DNA of 26,788 bases, from the NCBI GenBank assembly GCA_023413015.1, contig JAEZQR010000334.1, positions 1-26,788 on the forward strand. Reading direction: 5' to 3'. A model generated the notes under the pieces. That model made no database searches. It was given only the letters and a program-made list of their open reading frames with translations, and was not told the origin of the DNA. This document shows, piece by piece, positions 23,290 through 26,788 of this stretch. Position numbers and translations under genes: made by a program. Each line of letters opens with the position of its first letter. Position 1 is the first letter of the stretch. The DNA comes from Pseudomonadota bacterium. Its GTDB lineage: Bacteria > Pseudomonadota > Alphaproteobacteria > Sphingomonadales > Sphingomonadaceae.

Positions 23290-23526
23290 TCAGTCGCGGC
23301 CCAGGGCGTCGATCTCGTCCGCCAGGCGCTGCCGCTTGTCGACGGCGAGGCGCTCGAGCGTCGCGATGCGATCCTTGAGCTGCTGGATTTCCGATTTCAG
23401 GCGGGCGTTCTCGTTCGCGGCTGCCGGATCGGCGCCGTGCTGGTGCCGGGCCTGATACCGTGCGCTGAAGATCTTGCCGATCACCACGATCGCCACGATC
23501 AGCACCACCATCTCGAACGGATTCAT
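23290..23526 (-). CDS. PspB-like small membrane/coiled-coil protein (second extra copy)
   Basis: Protein of 78 residues: a membrane helix at about 4-19, a polar His-rich linker (RYQARHQHGADPA), then a coiled coil with RLKSEIQQLKDRIATLERLAVDKRQ and the ending RLADEIDALGRD. The RIATLERLA run is PspB-like and the LA-x-EIDAL tail is shared with PspC and with the gene at 23580. GGGGAG precedes ATG 23526. No catalytic motif is present; a scaffold role in the envelope-stress complex is inferred. Confidence 0.77.
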   Translation of the reverse strand: MNPFEMVVLIVAIVVIGKIFSARYQARHQHGADPAAANENARLKSEIQQLKDRIATLERLAVDKRQRLADEIDALGRD

Positions 23527-23579
23527 CTTCGCTACTCCCCAGTACGTCCCTGTACGTCACGCGGCTGACGGTTCACTCG

Positions 23580-23849
23580 TCACCGCAGTGCGTCGATTTC
23601 CTTGGCCAGCCGCGCGCCGGGATCGATCGCGATCTTCTCCAGCACCGCGACCCGCTCCTCGAGCCGCAGCAGCGAGCCCTTCAGCTTCTCGTTCTCCGCG
23701 ACCACCAGCTCCATCCGCCGATCGTCGATCTGCACGGGCTCGTAGCTGCTCTTCTTGCCGCGGTAGCGGATGCCGTTCTTTGCGGCGTAGATGCGACCGA
23801 AGGTCGTGATCGCCACGATCGCGATAACCATGATTGCCCAGTCGGCCAT
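23580..23849 (-). CDS. PspB-like small membrane/coiled-coil protein (first extra copy)
   Basis: Protein of 89 residues: a membrane helix (about 2-18, ADWAIMVIAIVAITTFG), a basic linker (KNGIRYRGKKSS), then ENEKLKGSLLRLEERVAVLEKIAI and the ending ARLAKEIDALR. It has the same build as its downstream neighbour, with a PspB-like ERVAVLEKI run. ATG 23849 follows GGGGTGAG; an upstream GTG at 23858 is the alternative. It lies 57 nt after pspC and is likely in the same transcript. Confidence 0.78.
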   Translation of the reverse strand: MADWAIMVIAIVAITTFGRIYAAKNGIRYRGKKSSYEPVQIDDRRMELVVAENEKLKGSLLRLEERVAVLEKIAIDPGARLAKEIDALR

Positions 23850-23906
23850 TTCACTCACCCCTGTTGCGGGTCCGGCTGCCCCAGCGGCCGGGTGCCCCGT
23901 GTTTCG

Positions 23907-24287
23907 TTACCGCAGGCTGTCGATCTCGCTCGCGAGGCGCCGGTTTGAGCTGGTCACGTAGCTCTCGATGTCGCGCAGGCGGCGATCGATGTCGCGGAAG
24001 CTTGAGTTGACGTCGCGGATCGTGCGTTGCGGCGCCACGCGCGCCTTCTGCCAGAAGGCGGAGCGGTCGGCGTCGTCGTCATAGAGCGCATAGGGCTTTG
24101 CCTCGGCGATCCATGCGATGATGAAGTAGGCGAGGATAAGGAAGCCGGCGCCGGCGAGCGTTCCGACCACCGCGAGGATGCGGACGATCGTGGCGTCAAC
24201 GCCGGTGTAGTCCGCGATCCCGCTGCACACGCCGAGGAACTTGGCGTTGCGCTTGTCGAGGTAGAATTTAGTGCGACGAGCGGACAT
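23907..24287 (-). CDS. pspC: Envelope stress membrane protein PspC
   Basis: Inner membrane protein of 126 residues. The PspC domain is N-terminal: KFLGVCSGIADYTGVDATIVRI (about 16-37), followed by a hydrophobic segment to about 61. The C-terminal half is a cytoplasmic coiled coil (TIRDVNSSFRDIDRRLRDIESYV) ending SNRRLASEIDSLR, the same tail motif as two of the PspB-like proteins downstream. In E. coli PspB and PspC sense envelope damage and free PspF from PspA. AAGGAG stands 7 nt before ATG 24287; the start overlaps pspB by 20 bp. Confidence 0.92.
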   Translation of the reverse strand: MSARRTKFYLDKRNAKFLGVCSGIADYTGVDATIVRILAVVGTLAGAGFLILAYFIIAWIAEAKPYALYDDDADRSAFWQKARVAPQRTIRDVNSSFRDIDRRLRDIESYVTSSNRRLASEIDSLR

Positions 24288-24552
24288 TGGGCAGCTCCTT
24301 GATCTCGGCCGACTGACGCTCCGGCAGCGCGGTCTCGCGCCAGCGGGGGTTCTCGGCGGTCATGATGCGCTCGATCGAATTCAGGCGTTCGTCGAGGCGG
24401 CGGGCGGTCTCGTGCAGATTGTCGAGCAGATGCTCGTCCTCGATCGAGAGGCCCCGGGCGCGCTTCCACTGCGTCAGATAGTGGAGGACCAGCCAGGGGA
24501 GCCCGATGAAGAGCATCCCGACGACGAAGATCGGAACCAGAACGTCTTCCAT
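24268..24552 (-). CDS. pspB: Envelope stress membrane protein PspB
   Basis: Inner membrane protein of 94 residues: a membrane helix (about 4-24, VLVPIFVVGMLFIGLPWLVLH), then a cytoplasmic coiled coil with LDERLNSIERIMTAENPRWRE, which matches the E. coli PspB C-terminus (IQALESILDAEHPNWR). A short extra tail (LPERQSAEIKEL and on) is specific to this group. The ATG overlaps the pspA stop in TGATG (start 24552), so translation is coupled. Confidence 0.92.
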   Translation of the reverse strand: MEDVLVPIFVVGMLFIGLPWLVLHYLTQWKRARGLSIEDEHLLDNLHETARRLDERLNSIERIMTAENPRWRETALPERQSAEIKELPNVRSSH

Positions 24553-25226
24553 CACTCGGCCGCCTTCTGCTGGGCGATGCGGTTCTTGAGCGCCTCAAGC
24601 TCCGCATCGACGCTGTCGTTGGCGCTCAGTTCGAGGATTTCCTCCTCGAGCGTCTTCACCTTGCCGAGCTCGTAGACTTCGGCATGGCCCTCGGCGAGGT
24701 CGGCCCGACGCTCGAGCAGCTCGAAGCGGGAGAAGGCTTCCTCGACGCGCGGACCGGCGTACATCTTGCGCATCTTCGCGCGGTTCTGCGCGGTCTCGAT
24801 GCGCGACAGCACCGCATTCTGGCGCGCGCGCGCTTCGCGCAGCTTCGCTTCCAGCTTGGCGATGTCTTCCTCGTGGTGGGCGAGTGCCTCGTCGAGCGCT
24901 TCGATCTCGCCCTTCATCTGGTCCGCCATCTGGCCGAGCTTGGACTTCTCGAGCAGCGCGGCCTTGGCGAGGTCCTCGCGGTCCTTCGACAGCGCGAGCT
25001 CCGCCTTGTCGGCCCAGCTCGCCTGCGCCTGCTCGATCTTGATGATCGTGCGGCGCATCTCTTTCTGGTCGGCGATGGTGCGCGCGGCCGAGGCGCGAAC
25101 CTCAACTAGCGTCTCTTCCATCTCCATGATGACCATGCGGATCATCTTTGCCGGGTCCTCGGCGCGATCCAGCAGGTCGGTGATGTTGGCGGCGACAATG
25201 TCGCGGGTGCGGGAGAAGATGCCCAT
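24552..25226 (-). CDS. pspA: Phage shock protein A (PspA/IM30 family)
   Basis: Peripheral membrane protein of 224 residues, almost wholly coiled coil, that in E. coli inhibits PspF and also coats damaged inner membrane. It opens with GIFSRTRDIVAANITDLLDRAEDP and MIRMVIMEMEETLVEVRASAA, characteristic of the family's amphipathic N-terminus and first helix, and ends in AELEALKNRIAQQK. Length equals E. coli PspA (222). AAGGAG lies 10 nt before ATG 25226. A strong hairpin stands between it and the small gene upstream. Confidence 0.95.
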   Translation of the reverse strand: MGIFSRTRDIVAANITDLLDRAEDPAKMIRMVIMEMEETLVEVRASAARTIADQKEMRRTIIKIEQAQASWADKAELALSKDREDLAKAALLEKSKLGQMADQMKGEIEALDEALAHHEEDIAKLEAKLREARARQNAVLSRIETAQNRAKMRKMYAGPRVEEAFSRFELLERRADLAEGHAEVYELGKVKTLEEEILELSANDSVDAELEALKNRIAQQKAAE

Positions 25227-25253
25227 CGAACTGAAACTCCTTCAAAATGGGGC

Positions 25254-25286
25254 GGCCGGAGCGGGGAGGGTTGGGCCGCTCCGGCC
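25254..25286 (-). promoter_or_regulatory. 11-bp-stem hairpin between the small gene and pspA
   Basis: GGCCGGAGCGG (25254-25264) and CCGCTCCGGCC (25276-25286) pair perfectly around an 11-nt loop. On the minus strand it is followed by GCCCCATTTTG and then the pspA ribosome site. It may be an attenuator or an RNA-processing or stability element separating the 54-residue gene from pspA; the T-tract is weak. Confidence 0.55.
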
Positions 25287-25299
25287 AGAAGCAACCGGC

Positions 25300-25464
25300 T
25301 TAGGCTTGAGGGGTGGACGCCGGCTGTTCAACACTTGCGGTCTGGACCGGGGCGACGGCTTGCGCCGGGCCGGCCGCGGCGAGGAGGCAGGTGAGACCGA
25401 ACAGGGCCGCGCCCAGACCGCCTACGACCATCCGCTTCAGGTCATCATGCGAACGCGCGTACAT
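25300..25464 (-). CDS. 54-residue membrane or exported peptide at the head of the psp operon
   Basis: Short protein starting at ATG 25464 with AAGGAG 8 nt upstream; a larger frame through 25707 lacks such a site and would span the sigma-54 promoter. It has a hydrophilic start (MYARSHDDLKRMVV), a hydrophobic helix (about 14-36, GGLGAALFGLTCLLAAAGPAQAV) and a short polar tail VAPVQTASVEQPASTPQA. The AQA end suits a signal peptidase site, which would release only an 18-residue peptide; alternatively it stays as a membrane anchor. It is the first gene after the psp sigma-54 promoter. I know no named family; a stress-signalling role is a guess from position. Confidence 0.72.
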   Translation of the reverse strand: MYARSHDDLKRMVVGGLGAALFGLTCLLAAAGPAQAVAPVQTASVEQPASTPQA

Positions 25465-25538
25465 TTTCGTCTCTCCTTGGCTCTCGGCTTTTGTCTCTTC
25501 GCTCCGGGGACTGTCCCCGTTGCATGCCTTCCTGTTTC

Positions 25539-25553
25539 GCAAAGGCCGTGCCA
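25539..25553 (-). promoter_or_regulatory. Sigma-54 promoter of the psp operon
   Basis: On the minus strand TGGCACG-GCCT-TTGC matches the sigma-54 consensus (TGGCACG-N4-TTGC) exactly, with the -24 GG at 25552-25551 and -12 GC at 25540-25539. The predicted start near 25527 gives a leader of about 63 nt to ATG 25464, including a small hairpin CGGGGA/TCCCCG (25505-25519). It agrees with the divergent pspF activator. Confidence 0.9.
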
Positions 25554-25643
25554 AATGCCATGCCAAAAAATATAATCCATATATAACAATGTCCTGTTGC
25601 AAATGGGCGGCCGTGCAGCTGAACCTGGCGTGAATGTGGATTG

Positions 25644-25674
25644 CCAAGAATTGGGATAATACGCTAATTCTTGG
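25644..25674. promoter_or_regulatory. Inverted repeat CCAAGAATT-N13-AATTCTTGG, likely PspF site
   Basis: Perfect 9-bp arms (25644-25652 and 25666-25674), centres 22 bp apart, end 3 nt before ATG 25678 of pspF and about 119 bp upstream of the psp -12 element. That distance is normal for an enhancer site of a sigma-54 activator, and overlap with the pspF start would allow autorepression, as for E. coli PspF. A GATAAT hexamer lies in the spacer. Confidence 0.6.
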
Positions 25675-25677
25675 TGC

Positions 25678-26751
<1,074 letters not shown>

Positions 26752-26788
26752 TCATTTTTTGGGACCGATAGCCGCTACGCGGCTTGCG

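Noticed and set aside
22529..23560. Leftward open frame of 343 codons joining sufE with upstream sequence
   Set aside because: The N-terminal 200 residues are an out-of-frame reading of three small psp-linked genes and the hairpin; SufE similarity begins at ATG 22945.
26770..26784. Hairpin AGCCGC-TAC-GCGGCT after pspF as a terminator
   Set aside because: The T-run (TTTTTT at 26754-26759 region) comes before the stem, not after it, and the window ends too soon to see more.

Overview
The window reads as chromosomal DNA of a GC-rich alphaproteobacterium, most likely a sphingomonad (Sphingomonas or a close relative). The grounds are an AQRREESLQDVPIAV-type TonB-dependent receptor, the chvI-chvG-hprK-rapZ-EIIA-ptsH regulatory block close to pckA, a short HPr kinase, an extended phage-shock (psp) operon, and a GTCATCCCGGCGAAGGCCGGGA palindrome of the kind scattered between alphaproteobacterial genes. 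The genus is an inference from gene content, not a computed placement.

Layout. 1-2144: the 5' end of a DsbD-like gene running off the left edge, divergent from a DesK/NarL-type two-component pair. 2413-3686: tRNA-Leu(GAG) and a group III-type 6-phosphofructokinase. 3687-4159: a gene-free stretch rich in palindromes. 4160-7823: a small winged-helix regulator, a TonB-dependent receptor and an HSL-family esterase, all rightward. 7941-10641 leftward: a thiolase-like (TLP1-type) protein without the usual catalytic residues, a small secreted Cys protein and a LuxR solo. Together 4160-10641 looks like an uptake and catabolism island for an unknown, probably ester-containing, substrate.

10816-19247 is a carbon/PTS control region. 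ChvI/ChvG, HPr kinase, RapZ, an EIIA of the mannose family and HPr form one leftward operon; the last five genes are joined by four successive 4-bp overlaps. A PAS-PAS-HisKA-REC hybrid kinase lies between chvI and the divergent pckA, which ends in a strong rho-independent terminator. 19322-21527 holds a conserved unknown protein, a J-domain protein with a Cys/His motif, a periplasmic alpha/beta hydrolase and a tiny disordered protein whose ribosome binding site sits in a hairpin.

21655-26751 is the most distinctive part. Leftward from an excellent sigma-54 promoter run a 54-aa membrane/exported peptide, pspA, pspB, pspC and three further small proteins built like PspB (N-terminal membrane helix plus C-terminal coiled coil). 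PspC and two of the three end in an almost identical motif (LA-x-EID-x-L). After a hairpin come sufE and two PaaI-type thioesterases. The activator gene pspF is divergent, with a perfect 9-bp inverted repeat just before its start codon. Convergent genes around 21.6 kb are separated by a perfect 29-bp-arm palindrome.
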